Source of the DNA: Meandrina meandrites
Taxonomy: Eukaryota > Cnidaria > Anthozoa > Scleractinia > Meandrinidae
DNA length: 64,000 nt
Assembly (NCBI GenBank): GCA_963693305.1
Contig: OY855905.1
Location: 33,620,750-33,684,749 of the forward strand
Direction of reading: 5' to 3'
The notes beneath the pieces are model-generated. The model did no database searches. It had not been told where the DNA came from and saw only the letters and a list, made by a program, of their open reading frames with translations. Every line of letters begins with the position of its first letter. Positions within the stretch are counted from its first letter, which is position 1. Shown here one piece after another: positions 32,583 through 44,640 of the stretch. A program made the translations under genes and the position numbers.

Positions 32583-32969
32583 AGGGGCACTGTCACGAGC
32601 TTAACTTCAAAAATTCAACAGCCCAAAAACATGTTTACACCATTGGAAACCTATTAACAGTGGTCAAGTTTTCTTAAAATTACTATTAATACCAGTGTAC
32701 TGAAACTAAATATAGAGTGATATCACTGTGATACCATCGGGAACCTTTGATCTCAACTTGAAAAAGTCAGCCTGACTTTTTCAAGTTCTGTACTTGTGGT
32801 TTGGAAAAATTGATTAAAACTATTTACGGTCACCCTCGTCATTAAACAATTTGCTAGATATCCTTCCCTTTTCGTTCTAGGAGCATTTCCTGCATGTTTG
32901 AAAGTAATTAGTTGTAATTTTGGTGGCATTTTACTAAAAAGGCCAAAAAATGTCCGTGACAGTGCCCCT
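32583..32969. mobile_element. TTAA-flanked MITE, AGGGGCACTGTCACG ends, third-level nesting
   Basis: TTAA lies at 32579-32582 and 32970-32973. The ends are AGGGGCACTGTCACG / CGTGACAGTGCCCCT. A central palindrome, CTTGAAAAAGTCAG/CTGACTTTTTCAAG, lies at about 32757-32786. It lies inside the Ulp1 transposon, which lies inside the DIRS element. Confidence 0.85.
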
Positions 32970-34311
32970 TTAAAACAAGTTTTTGAACTTCTTGTCTAGA
33001 ACACTTTTCATTGACTCTTAAACCAGTTGACACTTGAAAATTTACTTTTCGCTGAACTACATGCATACATGTACAGTCTCCGGCTATCAGACGAGTGCAA
33101 TGGCCCTTGAAAGTTGAGTTATTGATTGTGTGAAGTTACACTTTTCTCAATAATTGCAGTTGTATAAAAGTTGTTATTTATTGCGGGCAATTTATTGAAA
33201 AAACATTATTCACTGTTGGAATTTAACTTGTGGAAAATTTTTCTTACAAATTCACTAATGGATCATTATGTTGTTGTTGCTGTTATTATGTCCTGTTTAA
33301 TCCGTTTGTTGCTCTTGGAACAAGCACTTTTAACTTTTGAGTGATGAATTTGAAAAAAATTGTATTGCATATAGCATTTGCTTTGACTAAAACAATATTA
33401 CTGGTATTAAAAAAGTGTGTTGTTAACAATTTTGTTATATTGTGCACACATCAACTTTTGTTCATACAACTGTAATGTCCGTAACGTAATGTCCGTAACG
33501 AAAAGTAGGTCTAATTTTTTCTGGTGTTTTTCCAGGATTCTAATAATTTACAGCACCTATGTTTGGGTCTCTAAGAACTAAAAAAGGAACCACATTAACA
33601 AAAAGATCTGATTTTTATTTTCAGAGAAAAAGGGAAAACCACCTCCTTTTGTTACGGACATTACGTAATGTCCGTAACAAAGTCAATACTTGCTCTCATT
33701 TATGAAGTTTGTTTGATGTGCGAAAAATCTTATCTGCAAATTTTACTTTGTGATGGGTTCATTCAGTTTTGTCTTCCTGGTAGCATTTAAGGAATCAATA
33801 TGCCTTAGTATAATTATTTGAAATCTAACACCAAGATAGCCATTTTCACACACTTTTCATTGGTCATAAATGAAGAGCCTCTCTTTGATGCTTGCCGCAA
33901 GGTCAACTTTCATAATATTATTTTTAGACACTTTAGGGTTTCTACTTTCCAAAAATCCATGATTAGGTTAAATGAAAACTGTTTTAAATTTCACCATTTT
34001 TGGTGTTCTAAAATGGAATGGCCCATACCGTGCTGTTCACTAGTTTAGTTTCCAAAAAAATATCTTCTAAAGTCGATACTGGAGGAAGCCACATGAAGAA
34101 CGGAGCTAGTAAAATTATAGTTGCTCCGGGCCAAAGAGAAAATTCGCCAACACTGCTAAATTATGCAACTAACATTTCCCGCTGGCGGACGTCGAAAATG
34201 TGAGACTGTGGATATAATACGTGTACAATTTGTTTGAGAAGTTTATTCGTATTTCGCCCGCAATGGACCTCAAAAGAAACATACGGTAAACAAAATGCAC
34301 CATCAAGATAT

Positions 34312-34770
34312 TTAGAGCATGCTAGCCAGGGGAATCTTTTCAGCGGTCAGCTCAACACAAAATGACAGTTTGATTCGAATATTCAACTGACGCTGGAAGT
34401 CAAATAGCTCACCTGGTTTCCACACATTCTCTATGAACTTGAGCTTGTCCTGGTCCGAATATGTTCTGACTTCCTTGAAAACCAAGCCAACATCGTACTG
34501 AGCCAATCCTCTTTCAAACTGGATATATGAATTAAAATCCCTGAAATCCTGTCTTCCTCCGTAGCAAGTTACCCAGTGAACTCTTGTCGGAACATGAACA
34601 AACGAAGGACTTTCGGGGAGAGGCTTCCCTTTATATACGATTGTCACTAGTTTGCACGGTAGTTTGCGGCCTGGATAGCCAATCACAACGGAGTTTGAGT
34701 AGTTCGCAAGACAATGTGAGTGTTTCTGGCCAATCGGAGAGGGTTTTGAGTGATTTGTGAAAGGATCCAT
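34312..34770 (-). other. Unrecognised 152-codon frame inside the Ulp1 transposon
   Basis: The frame runs from an ATG at 34770 to a stop at 34312 and reads like a folded protein (GRKLPCKLVTIVYKGKPLP, VHWVTCYGGRQDFRDFNSY, FIENVWKPGELFDFQRQL). A different frame just upstream (34790-34924 -) also looks coding-like, so a frameshift or an exon border may separate them. No family was recognised. It could be part of the element's lost transposase region or a captured host exon. Confidence 0.3.
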
Positions 34771-35100
34771 ATACCCCCCAGTCCCACCCACTGCGTACAA
34801 TTTTTTTCCAGTCGTGCCTACGAATTTTTTCGCGTTGATCTGGAAGTATCGACAAAGGACGAAAGCGCGCGAACGGAGACTCGTCGAATTCGCTCGGGAA
34901 GGGCTGGATTTGCTGTTTAATCAACGGAATAACGAGATACGACGCGTTTTTCTTTGTTTTATTTTATAATAAACAATAAAATAAGAAGGATAATTGATTT
35001 TTTGAACTACATAACGAACCTGAGAAATAAAAAACGCAAATATTTGGAAACATTTGAGTGATTTCTGCAAATCACTTGAACTACTCTGGATCCACCCCTG

Positions 35101-35241
35101 GGTTGGATTCTTGAGTTGTTGTGAGGCGCGTGGAAGGACAGCGTTGCGTTCGTCAGCAAGCGATTCCTTGTCTTCTTCACCCTCTTCTCCGGCTTCCTCG
35201 GCAAGAAGATGATCCTCGGACTGTTTGGACGTCGAGGACAT
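35101..35241 (-). pseudogene. DIRS ORF1, 5' part cut off by the nested transposon
   Basis: The frame starts near 35241 (MSSTSKQSEDHLLAEEAGEE) and is acidic. It runs into the nested element at 35100, where its own coding ends after LKNP. The GGTTG duplication sits exactly at the break. With the part at 29875-30884 it makes one gag-like protein; here the join is broken by 4.2 kb of foreign DNA. Confidence 0.7.
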
Positions 35242-35924
35242 CCTCAGTTTGATAAAGCACAGGAGCTACGTAAGTATTCGAGAGCGATTTTGGGAGCACA
35301 AAAGTGCCACACACGACCTTACTCGAAGTCAAAACTCGCACTGAGCTCGAAGTCACGTGACTTGCTATCTCATGTGATCTCAGAATGTATGCAAATGCGA
35401 GGTAGAATTGTGTTCAGTGTCCGTGTTCTGAAAGCACCTAGTCTAGCCAGCTAAGCATGAGTTCACTTTCTGTGGTTCAATATTTCAGGAGAAAACGACC
35501 CGCTGGAACAGTGATTCGAAATATCCTTTGCCAATTGCGCAAAGTAATTAAAGACTCTAGCCTTTATCTTACCAATTACAGGAGCAGTCTGTTTTCATTA
35601 TACTCTGAAAAGAACACAATAACCCCATTGCAGTCATTACACAGCGCGTGAGATATGCGGCAAGGCCGTGGGAAAATCCAGAAATCAGGATGGAAACTTG
35701 TTTAGAATTAGCAACCATAACAACGATGACAAGTTGTTCAGTTTTAGTAATAAATATATATTAAGAACTAGCAACTAGAATTAGCAACTTTCTAAAATTA
35801 GTGATAGCATTAATAAATTACTTGTTAGCTCACAAAGGCATCCACAAAACACACATCCAAGTGAAAAAAATGATATAAACTGGGTACACTTTGCACGCAA
35901 AACAGAGGGAAGCTTTAATAATAA

Positions 35925-36810
35925 ACGGCACGCGATGCATGCAGAAGCGATGACGTTTCACAAGGGGTCTTTGATAATTTTAAGGACATTTGTCAAAACA
36001 TTAGGGTAAATAAAAGTAACTGACAACTTCTGTGCTGAATGATTGTTCAACAAAAATTGTGTTATCTTGGCGTGACATACGATATACGATGCAAGGTCAA
36101 ACGCTGTCTAAAATTGTTTACACCTTTTGTTTTAAAGAATGTTTACTAAATCTTATAGAACGCATCAAATATAATTTGTTTCTTTCGTTTATGCTTTAAA
36201 TTAGTCCTTTCTAACGGCCCAGGAGTATTTTGCTTTGAGTTCTATGCGACGATTTCTTGTTGAGTTGACTTGATTTCTTTTCCCAGTATTCGGTTCTTGT
36301 TTCAGCGAAAATCGAGGCGCCTGAGGAGGAGGCAGCAACAACAGATCCTGTCCACTCGCACGGTGAGATTAATCGATCACGTCATCGTCATCGCTTAAAA
36401 AAAGGTTTAAGATGGCTCACCTTTTCAACAGATGTTTCAAACTGCTAATAATCGGTTGCTTCGTCTGCAGTCACGACAGACATCACTTCTTAACTTTATG
36501 CCAAATTTATTCGATAACTGATAAAGTGCAACACTCACTCCAGACTCGAAATCTCAATTTAACAGCTACAAATGAAATACGGTTTGCCGATCGGTGATGA
36601 TACAAGCTGCAAAAAAATATCTTCCTTTGCCAAAAAACAAGATGGCGGATCTCAAAAGAATACAAACAATGCACCTAGTTCCCATTGCTCTTCGGTTCAA
36701 TTCAGGGAGTAATTCTCACACCAAAAATTCCAAAAATTCCATCGTTTTCCCGCTTTCTAACATTAACCGATGACGTCATAAGATGACGTCATCGCTTAAA
36801 AATCAAACGC
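35925..36810. mobile_element. Degraded relative of the 20.8-23.3 kb foldback
   Basis: It begins AATAAACGGCACGCGATGCA TGCAGAAGCGATGACG (split here for length) and ends with GATGACGTCATAAGATGACG, matching the left arm of the foldback at 20779. The internal tandem repeat is shorter, and an unmatched ~260 bp lies near 36400-36660. The mirror arm is missing, so the copy is half an element. Confidence 0.7.
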
Positions 36811-37299
36811 TGTTTTTTTTTTCAAAAAGTGACATCAATTGAAAGGCCATTTCTTCCTGACTTTATTTCCAAAATATTAGTTTATTTGAAATAAAGGTAG
36901 TATGGTAAATAATTTCTTAAATTTACCTTGTCATTTCCATAGAGAAAGAGTGGGATTTCTTTCAGATCTCTCTTAGTGACATGAATTTATTTAAACTTCA
37001 TAGAAATTATAGAATAAAATCTGGAAAGGATGTAGAATAAGCTGATAACAAGTGGATGTCTTCCGGTTTTATAGTAAAGGCAAGTGGTTTGCTTAAAAAC
37101 CACTAATTTTCAAGTCGAATTTTCCTGTGTCTGGCCGTGAAATTTATGATTGTCATTTCCTGCCGAAAGAAAAAGTTATTTTTCAAATGAATTGCATGGT
37201 GATGAATAACTCATTATGGACTACTGACAGCCAAAGTTTGAGCAATTTTGAAATTTTGAAGTTTGCCACTCAATGTTTGATTTTTGTGGACACGTGCTC
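36811..37299. other. Intergenic, no gene seen
   Basis: AT-rich, with no open frame or repeat that I can support. Confidence 0.4.
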
Positions 37300-37303
37300 T
37301 TAA

Positions 37304-38082
37304 GATACACAACGGCAAGGTGCTACTACGGCTACCACAGCCGGAAAGGTCTGGGGGAGAGTCTCAGCAGTCTGCCAAATTTAGTGTAAAGCAAAACAAA
37401 ATACAAAGAAGCGCAGTCTAAGAAAGAGAAGGTCACTTTTATTTAGTTTCTCACAGCCCAATTGCTTCGCTAAAAGAAAGATTGTTGTTGTTTGCTTTGG
37501 TAGGTCCAACAGATTAGTTCTGAACGAAAGCTTTTACTATACACTTTCTAGAACGATAACAATTTCAGAATTTGATCAATGAAATGTATATAATTTGAAA
37601 GAGACGAATATCTCAAAGATATCGAGTTAAAAGCTGAAAGATACCAGTACTTACAGAAGCAAAATATTATTGGAGACCCATCCAGATATAGTGCATCTTC
37701 ACTGAACTCTCAAAGCAAGCTTTTAACTTTAAACAACTCGCGCTGAACAAGAATGTTTATCTTCGCCATGCCGACACTTTCATCAAACGAATTCAATTGA
37801 AAATTTACAAGCGTATGAGCGACAAACTCAACAAATATTCGACTGAAGTTGACTTCAAAGGATACATTTTCCGTTGGAAAATGTATATGTATATGCTAAG
37901 AAATTCGTAGAAAAAGGACAGAGCAGCGAATTGAACCCACGTACTAGCCACTACGGCAAAACCTCCCAGCTCAGGTAGTCGGATTTCCCGCGACGGCCGG
38001 ACTCAACCAACTGACATTCGCAGTGTCTTATTTTGTGTGAAATTTTACTTCCGGCAGCCGTAGTAGCGCCTCGCCGTAGTGT
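37304..38082. mobile_element. TTAA-flanked MITE, GATACACTACGGCGAGG family, copy 1
   Basis: TTAA lies at 37300-37303 and 38083-38086. The ends GATACACAACGGCAAGG and CCTCGCCGTAGTGT are slightly decayed against copy 2 (46558-47324), which is in the opposite orientation. No protein is encoded. Inside is a tRNA-like stretch (GGGTTCAATTCGC on the - strand with a CCTGAGCTGGGAGG piece), but no intact tRNA. Confidence 0.8.
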
Positions 38083-38089
38083 TTAAAGT

Positions 38090-38890
38090 GCCTATTAAAT
38101 ACGCTGTAATACGGTTTTAAACCTTACAATATACAATTTGCAGGTGCAAATCCGATCTAAATAAATTGCAGACCATAATCACTCTGTATGTTGCTTGGTC
38201 TGAAATTTTCAAACCAGTTTGACGTTTATTTCCTCTTTTGTTTGAGAATATGATAATGAATTTTAGACACTGAAAAATAAAAGTCAAACTGGCTTTACAA
38301 ATTTTAAACGAAGATGAAAATTAAACCACAACATATATGTTAAAGCACTGGGTTGGCAGGACAACAGTTTAATTTTCTTTCCTTGTCTGCAGATACAAAC
38401 ACAGAACTGCTTATGATTTCAATAAAGATAGTGGTAACGGGGTTAGGGTTGGGTTTTTTCGTGACCCATGATTGGCCCTTTTTATTTCCCGTGGCTATCG
38501 ATTATTTTCCCTCGTGAATCGTGATTTCCATATTCGCCGTGAACCGTGATTTTCCAAAGCGCTCTCTTTTATTTTCCGTGAAGCGTGAATGCCAGTGTTT
38601 TATTTTCCGTGAAGCGTGATCTAGACCCCTTTTACCACCCTCAATAAACATACCACTTAAAACTGAAAAAGAGAAAGGCTGACCGTACGGTGGGATTGAA
38701 CTATATATTGGAAAATATATAGATAGTTCAATCCAACGGTACGGTCAGCCTTTCTGTTTTTCAGTTTTTTGTATCCCAAATTTTGCTGATCAGATCCACC
38801 AGGATCCGGGTCCTTTTCATACCACTTAAGCAGCAGCAGGACCCGACTCGGCGTTCAGTATCCGTGTAACAGTGCAGTTTTCAATTTACC
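38090..38890. repeat. Upstream block of the sulfotransferase duplication, unit A
   Basis: TAAATACGCTGTAATACGGT ... and ACCACTTAAGCAGCAGCAGG ... GGCGTTCAGTATCC match 53083-53830. Unit A has extra sequence here, including CGTGAAGCGTGA repeats (38460-38640) and a long hairpin at 38660-38770 (AGGCTGACCGTACGG / CCGTACGGTCAGCCT forms). Confidence 0.65.
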
Positions 38891-39492
38891 TGTGCTGCAA
38901 CGAAACTTTGGAATGCGCTACCATTTGACATAAGAAGTGCCAGCACTGTTAGTATTTTTAAAGCTAAGCTAAAACTCACCTTTTCAATCATGCATTTTTA
39001 TCATAGTTGTTTTTAAATTATATTATACTTTTAATAATTGTAATTTTAGTTTTTTAAATTCATTGTAAGTTTACTCTTAATTGTAATTTTAGCTTTTTTA
39101 TTCCGTTTTTAATCTTGTCATGCGCATTTGAACATGTTATGAAATTTGCACATTATAAATGTTATTATTATATAATAATAATAATTATTATTATTATTAT
39201 TATTATTTTAATCATAATTTTTTATTAAATAATGTCAGTAAAAATTTCAATAGCCTACCTACATAATAACACTCTGAAAGCTTTTACACGCTCTAAGCTT
39301 CTATGTACACAAGTTAAAATATTACAAGCTGAGGTGAACTATTTACAAAATATAAACTTATTTACATATTTCTGTTCATAAAAAATCTGATTTTCATTTA
39401 TATCTTTAATAAATATTTCAAAACCAAAATTTTACAAATAGTGAATATAAAAGAAAAGAAAAGCTGTAAAAATTCTATTATTATTATTATCA

Positions 39493-39564
<72 letters not shown>

Positions 39565-42317
39565 AAGTGAAACCGGTAAAAACAATATATAATTATATAT
39601 CCCAAAGAAAACAGGTGAATGTGGAAAGGTCAACAAAATAGATGTGTTAACCAATCTGCAGCTTACTTTTATAAGCAAATGCCTACATTGTGCAGTTCCG
39701 GAAACTATCCATACCCATGCCAAGGAGATGGTCATTGGAAATTCCGAAGAGGGAGGGGGGGGGGGGGGGTGATCTCAATAACCCAAGTTTTTAAAAGAAA
39801 GTATGAAGCTATACTGGAAATTCCAGGGGGTAGGAGGGTCCAAACCATTAAGAACCATCCTTGGGGGAGGCATGGATATTATTTGGAACCACACATTTTA
39901 ATTAGACTGCCATTAAACTATTGAAGACACTTTAGCCTGTGCTGCAAAAAAACTTGACGTCTTTACTTAACCTGGAGTAAACTTTATGGTCTGTGATAAT
40001 AATTATGTAAATTGTCTGTAATTTCATCATTTTTATTGGAACAAAATAGTTTTGTCACAAGCCCCACAATGGTTTTAAAACTTACATGTAATAAAGTGCC
40101 AGTATTCACATAATCACTTACCGGGTACTTATCCTCATCGGGCCCATGAGAACTCTCAACGCTGGGTTCATATTACATAAATACCGGTAGCTATGAAGGT
40201 CACTAAAGTATATTCAGGTTTAAACTGGCAACATGTGGGAATCAATTGTGACAATTTCATTACAAAATGTGTATTTTTGAGTTCATTTTCAAGTTGACTT
40301 AAGAGGAATGTCATTGCAAAGTCTTCAAGTCACCTGTAAATATAAACAAAACAAACAAAAATTATTTATTTTGGTGAAATTGCTATCTTTCCAACATGCA
40401 AACTGTATATTAAAATTAAATGGCCTTTTTCAGTGTGTGAAAAAAAAACTGACTGCTTTCATGTTGGGCTATTGGATCCAAAAATTTTTTACACTGGCTA
40501 GATAGAAAAATGATATTTATGGATTTTTTACTTTATTGTTGTTTCCAGAGAAACATCAGTCTTTGGATAAGCATATAATGGTTTCACCTTGCCCAGTCTA
40601 CCTGAGTCAGGCAAGGAAGAAATCAGTTTTCTTTGCACCCTTCCTTTCAGTAATCATTGCAGAAAAATGTCACATTATTAAATGTTTTGGATCCTAAAGC
40701 TGAATTTTTGTAATCTGTTCATCTCAAAACATTACATTACAGAAATCTTTGTTTGGTTTTCTCGTAGAGCAAGTTGTCAACAAAAACTAATATGGAGTTT
40801 ATTTAAATCAAATTTACTGCTACTACATGGCTAATTTCCATTAAAGTAAAAAAAAAAACTTGGGTCTTGACAAAGTGCAAGCCAACAAGTCATGAGAGGC
40901 ATTCCAGTTAATCTAAATAGCACACTGGTTAGCCTTAATAGTTCTCTGGTTAGCCTAAACAGTACTCCAGTAAGCCTGAGTATAGTTAGTTTATGTGGCT
41001 TGAGGTTAGGCTATATATTTATTGGGTCAGGAATTTCTGGCTTGTATGGCACTTATGTGTCATGAAACATGCGAGCCATTCCAGTTAACCTACATAAGAT
41101 TCCAGTTAGCCTAAATAGCACTCCAGTTAGCCTTGAAAACACTTTGCCTGTTGCCAAACAGTACATTATAACAGTTAAGAGATCAACAACTACCAGAACT
41201 TGTTATAATCCACTCGGTAAATATTCTGACAAACATTTCCTCACGTCTAAATAATGAAAGGATGCGATTCTTATTAACTTGAAGTAGCTTAAAATTCAGA
41301 TGACAAGCATAAATACAAATTACATGCCATGACGAACTGACTGACACTCAAAATCTTTTTTCCTTCGAGCTCGGCTTTAATTCCAGTTTGCACGATTTTA
41401 TCGTTAGCACTTTTATATATGCTCACACATGATAAACGTCGAATACATAAGCTTAAACCAGTGTTCAAAATAAAATCGTTGTACAATGACAAACGCTTAC
41501 CTCAGGTCCCTGTAAGTTTCTGTAAGAAATGTTTGCGAAACGTTTCCCTCGCCGTTTCTCCTCATTACATATTCTTCGTTATCGGGAATACGAATAGAAG
41601 AAGAATACCCCGTGTTTGGAAACTCGTTGTGATCGCGCCAAGAAGGAAAAACATCGGCAAAACTACCCTATATAACTCAAACTATATAACTCGTCGCCAT
41701 TTTGAACATTTTCTTGTCGTGAGCCCGCAATACGGACCACCGGGAATCCCCTTGCAGCGGAGAGGGGGAGGGGAGAGGGAGCCCCTGCTGCTAAACTTCT
41801 CCCCAGGCTCCACTCCTTTCGTCTGAAAGAAATAAAATGCATCCTGGCCGAAAGCAATTAAAATGAGAAGAAACTGACAACGCCATCATAAAGAGTATAC
41901 ACTCCTGCCTTTGGCAAATTTTTTTTTTGTTTCTACCGCAAATGGTCGCTGAGCAGGAAGCCAACAAACTTTTCAATTGTACTTTTCACTGCCGTACATT
42001 TTCAGGAAAAAGTTATCATGGCCATTTTTGAAAGCACTATTTAAAAAACTACAACTTCGCTTAAAAATATCCTAAGAGAAAGATTCTAGTAAAGTTTTCA
42101 AGCGAAAATTGTGATCCTTTCTGGTCACGTGACAGATGACGTCATAGCGATGAAAGTATTAAAAATGGATTTAGCGTGGAAGTATCTAACAACTTCTACT
42201 TTGTTGTTTCTTTACATTTAATGCAACGCCAGATACGCATTTGTACCCAGACTCCCACTTTTTGAAAATTGCACATAACTCCCTTAATATTTATATTTTG
42301 TTCGGTTCCTGGGCAGT
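38891..42317. other. Long repeat-rich stretch without a gene
   Basis: It contains ATT/TTA microsatellites (39170-39210; about 39476-39563), a 15-G tract (39755-39769), and a ~21-bp imperfect tandem repeat of CCAGTTAGCCTAAATAGCAC at about 40895-41150. No open frame has recognisable motifs. This stretch plus the next element separates unit A's upstream block from its gene and is absent from unit B. Confidence 0.5.
39476..39563. repeat. (ATT)n microsatellite
   Basis: About 28 ATT units with one short interruption near 39491. Confidence 0.95.
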
Positions 42318-44318
42318 CCGAAATGGGTTTACGGTCATTTCGTTCCATGGTCAGATCGTTTCAAGTCACTTTGTTCCATAGAAAAGTTATTTCGTTCCAC
42401 AAAAAAGTCATTTCGTTCCACGATATGGTTAGTTCGTTCCAAGGCATAGTCAGATCGTTCCACTTTAAAAAAAAATCGGTTATGCAAAGAATTAAACCTG
42501 CTTACTCCATGAAAGTGTAAATAAAACGTTTCTTTGAATTTATCGAGCTAAATAATACGATAGTACTGTTTATATCTGAGAATGAACTGGTTCGCCATTT
42601 TGAATTTTTGCAAGATGCCGAAGCAGAAAATGTTATATCGTTACTCTTCGCGAGTAACAAATTATTAACTTAATATTTAACCAACTGATTTTGAAACGGC
42701 AATACTGCATTAAAAATGATGCATTATCGCCGTCGCAAAATCGCAATTAGTTTAATACAGACAATGGAACTCGGTTGAAATGATAAACACATGTTAAAAT
42801 ATGATATCGCCATTTTTATTGACATATCATTCTGTAATCTATTTACAAGATCTGAATTCTAAAGCCTTAATTTATGTAATTGAAAACTATAACCTTAACC
42901 TATTTTCTAAAGACTAGAACCTATGTTCTATAAGCTAATGGTTCACAAGATCTAAATTCTAAAGCCTTAATTGAAAACTATAACCTTAACTTAAGTTCTG
43001 CATTCTATAAACTCCAATTGTAAACTAAACATATTTTTTGCGTTAATCTTCTAAGGAATGAACAACCCTCTACCAGCCTATCGACCGATCTTTGGCCTCC
43101 TTCGTATTGTTCCCACATTTCGAACAGCTTGGTCTGGAGTTCCTGGTACTTACGACGCTAGATTCTCTTCGGTTTCTTCTCTGTAAACCAAGTTAAAATC
43201 ATTGAAACAAAGAGAAGAAATCACACTTACCTTGCACGGGAAACTAATTAGCTGTTATTGTTGATATGCTAAAAAAACAAAGCGGGAAAAAATCACACTT
43301 ACCTCGCACATGCCACTTACATCCTGTCATTGTTAATAAAGTCACAAACTAAACTTCCTTTTACAACTTGTTTTTACGACGATCAATTGCACGCGCCGTA
43401 CGCAACAATATTATCGTGTTGCGCCCGCGTGTCATTACATGTTTGATGTGCTCTATCAACTTTAAGTAATTCTGATGCCTTGGTGTAGCTAAGTGTATAA
43501 CTTGAAGTTGTCAAGGTTTTTAGTTTATTATTCAACCTTTTTGACTCTGATGAAGGCGAGACTTTTTTGTTCTATTGTTTTCTCTGTTTCAGTATTGCTT
43601 CCATGCTAATTAAAGCACATGCGTTTACTTGAAGTTGTCAAGGTTCTTAGTTTACTCGTTCTGCGTTGACTCGGTGTTTTCGACTCTGATTAAGGCGAGA
43701 CTTTTTTCGTTCTATTGTTTTCTCTGTTTCAGTATTGCTTCAATGCTAATTAAAGCCCACGCGTTTACTTGAAGTTGTCAAGGTTCTTAGTTTACTCGTT
43801 CTGTTTTGACTCGGTGTTTTCGACTCTGATTAAGGCGAGACTTTTTTCGTTCTATTGTTTTCTCTGTTTCAGTGTTGCTTCAATGCTTAATAAAGCACGC
43901 GCGTTTACTTGAAGTTTTCATTTACTTCAAGTATTCATTCTGTAAATAAAGGAAAGACTTTTGGCTTTAGTTATTATTTTCTCTGTTTCAAAGCACGCGC
44001 GTTTTAACAGAGTCATTTACGTTGGCTTTTCGCTGGAAGAAGCCATATTTAAAGCGCATGCAGGGAGATTGGGGAGAGCGCAGTTCGCCATTTTGACGAT
44101 TAAAATTACACGTATAGAATGTGCAAGATATCAGATGAGGTAAGTATGTTTAATGTTTTTCTACTTTAACACTTTGTGGAACGATCTGACTATGTCGTGG
44201 AACGAACTAACCATATCGTGGAACGAAATGACTTTTTTGTGGAACGAAATAACTTTTCTTTGGAACGAAGTGACTTGGAACGATCTGACCATGGAACGAA
44301 ATGACCGGATACCCCGAA
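42318..44318. mobile_element. 2-kb element with terminal arrays of GGAACGAAATGAC
   Basis: The ~150-bp ends (42318-42470 and 44164-44318) are inverted copies. Each consists of about six 20-24-bp repeats of the type GTCATTTCGTTCCA(N)n. The two short frames there (42269-42520 + and 44161-44349 -) are the same repeat translated and not genes. The interior holds a ~107-bp imperfect duplication (42846-43015) and three ~140-bp tandem repeats (43501-43930). No transposase was recognised. Confidence 0.75.
43501..43930 (+). repeat. Three ~140-bp tandem repeats
   Basis: Units start at CTTGAAGTTGTCAAGGTT at 43501, 43628 and 43768, with a partial fourth at 43908. The spacing is 127, 140 and 140 bp. Confidence 0.85.
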
Positions 44319-44584
44319 ATGCCTCACGCCAATGTGCTTCAATCTGCATTGACTGCTTTTTTTAGTAGCAAACTATTTTCGTCATAGTTAGCAAAAACGA
44401 ACTTCTGAGCAAAGTCACGTGACTAATGACGTCATCACCCTATGTCTCATATGAGCAATAGTTTATGGTAAGAGTTATTTGTATACGACATAGTACTACT
44501 GCAGGCTTCAAACTGAGCAAGTTATTTGGCATTTACGATTTTTCAGTTGAAAAGGATTCTGGGAAGGTTCTTATTATAATTATA

Positions 44585-44585
<1 letters not shown>

Positions 44586-44640
<55 letters not shown>
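44586..44640. repeat. (ATT)n microsatellite
   Basis: An uninterrupted run of ATT repeats lies immediately before the start of the duplicated sulfotransferase block. Confidence 0.95.

Larger units (their letters stand above)
31353..33678. repeat. Eight copies of GTTACGGACATTAC flanking the Ulp1 exon
   Basis: Forward copies are at 31353-31366, 31534-31547, 31722-31735, 31745-31758 and 33651-33664. Reverse copies (GTAATGTCCGTAAC) are at 33472-33485, 33486-33499 and 33665-33678. All eight are exact. Left-side copies all point one way; right-side copies are mostly reversed, and the last two form a perfect palindrome. Confidence 0.9.
30885..35100 (+). mobile_element. 4.2-kb DNA transposon with Ulp1-type protease exon, TSD GGTTG
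   Basis: The ends are CAGGGGTGGATCCAGGATTT and its near complement ...CTCTGGATCCACCCCTG. GGTTG lies at 30880-30884 and 35101-35105. Inside are an Ulp1 (C48) protease fragment, eight copies of a 14-bp motif GTTACGGACATTAC, a TTAA-flanked MITE and an unrecognised frame at 34312-34770. No transposase was found, so the copy is probably non-autonomous. The superfamily is unresolved: Ulp1-like proteases occur in several large DNA transposons (KDZ, Mutator-like, CACTA). A shorter relative with the same end type is at 59896-60064. Confidence 0.8.
26848..35410 (-). mobile_element. DIRS-type tyrosine-recombinase retrotransposon, split by a nested transposon
   Basis: Terminal inverted repeats start CAATTCTACCTTGCATTTGC (26848) and end GCAAATGCGAGGTAGAATTG (35410). 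Between them, on the - strand, lie a gag-like frame, an RT/RNase H frame and a tyrosine recombinase, in the order and with the overlaps typical of DIRS elements. There is no flanking duplication, as expected for recombinase insertion. A 4.2-kb DNA transposon (30885-35100, TSD GGTTG) interrupts the first frame; without it the element is about 4.3 kb. RT and recombinase frames are open, so the element was young when hit. Confidence 0.85.

Noticed and set aside
37920..37985. tRNA gene or tRNA-derived SINE
   Set aside because: B-box-like and A-box-like words are present, but no cloverleaf forms and the element is bounded by TTAA and inverted ends.
39441..39735. Poly-Leu / poly-Ile open frames
   Set aside because: They are translations of the ATT microsatellite.
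43540..43580. Hammerhead core at CTGATGAAGGCGAG
   Set aside because: There is no GAAA partner or helix II, and the later tandem copies read CTGATTA.
42269..44349. Two FHKKVISFHD-repeat proteins
   Set aside because: They are translations of the inverted GTCATTTCGTTCCA arrays, not genes.
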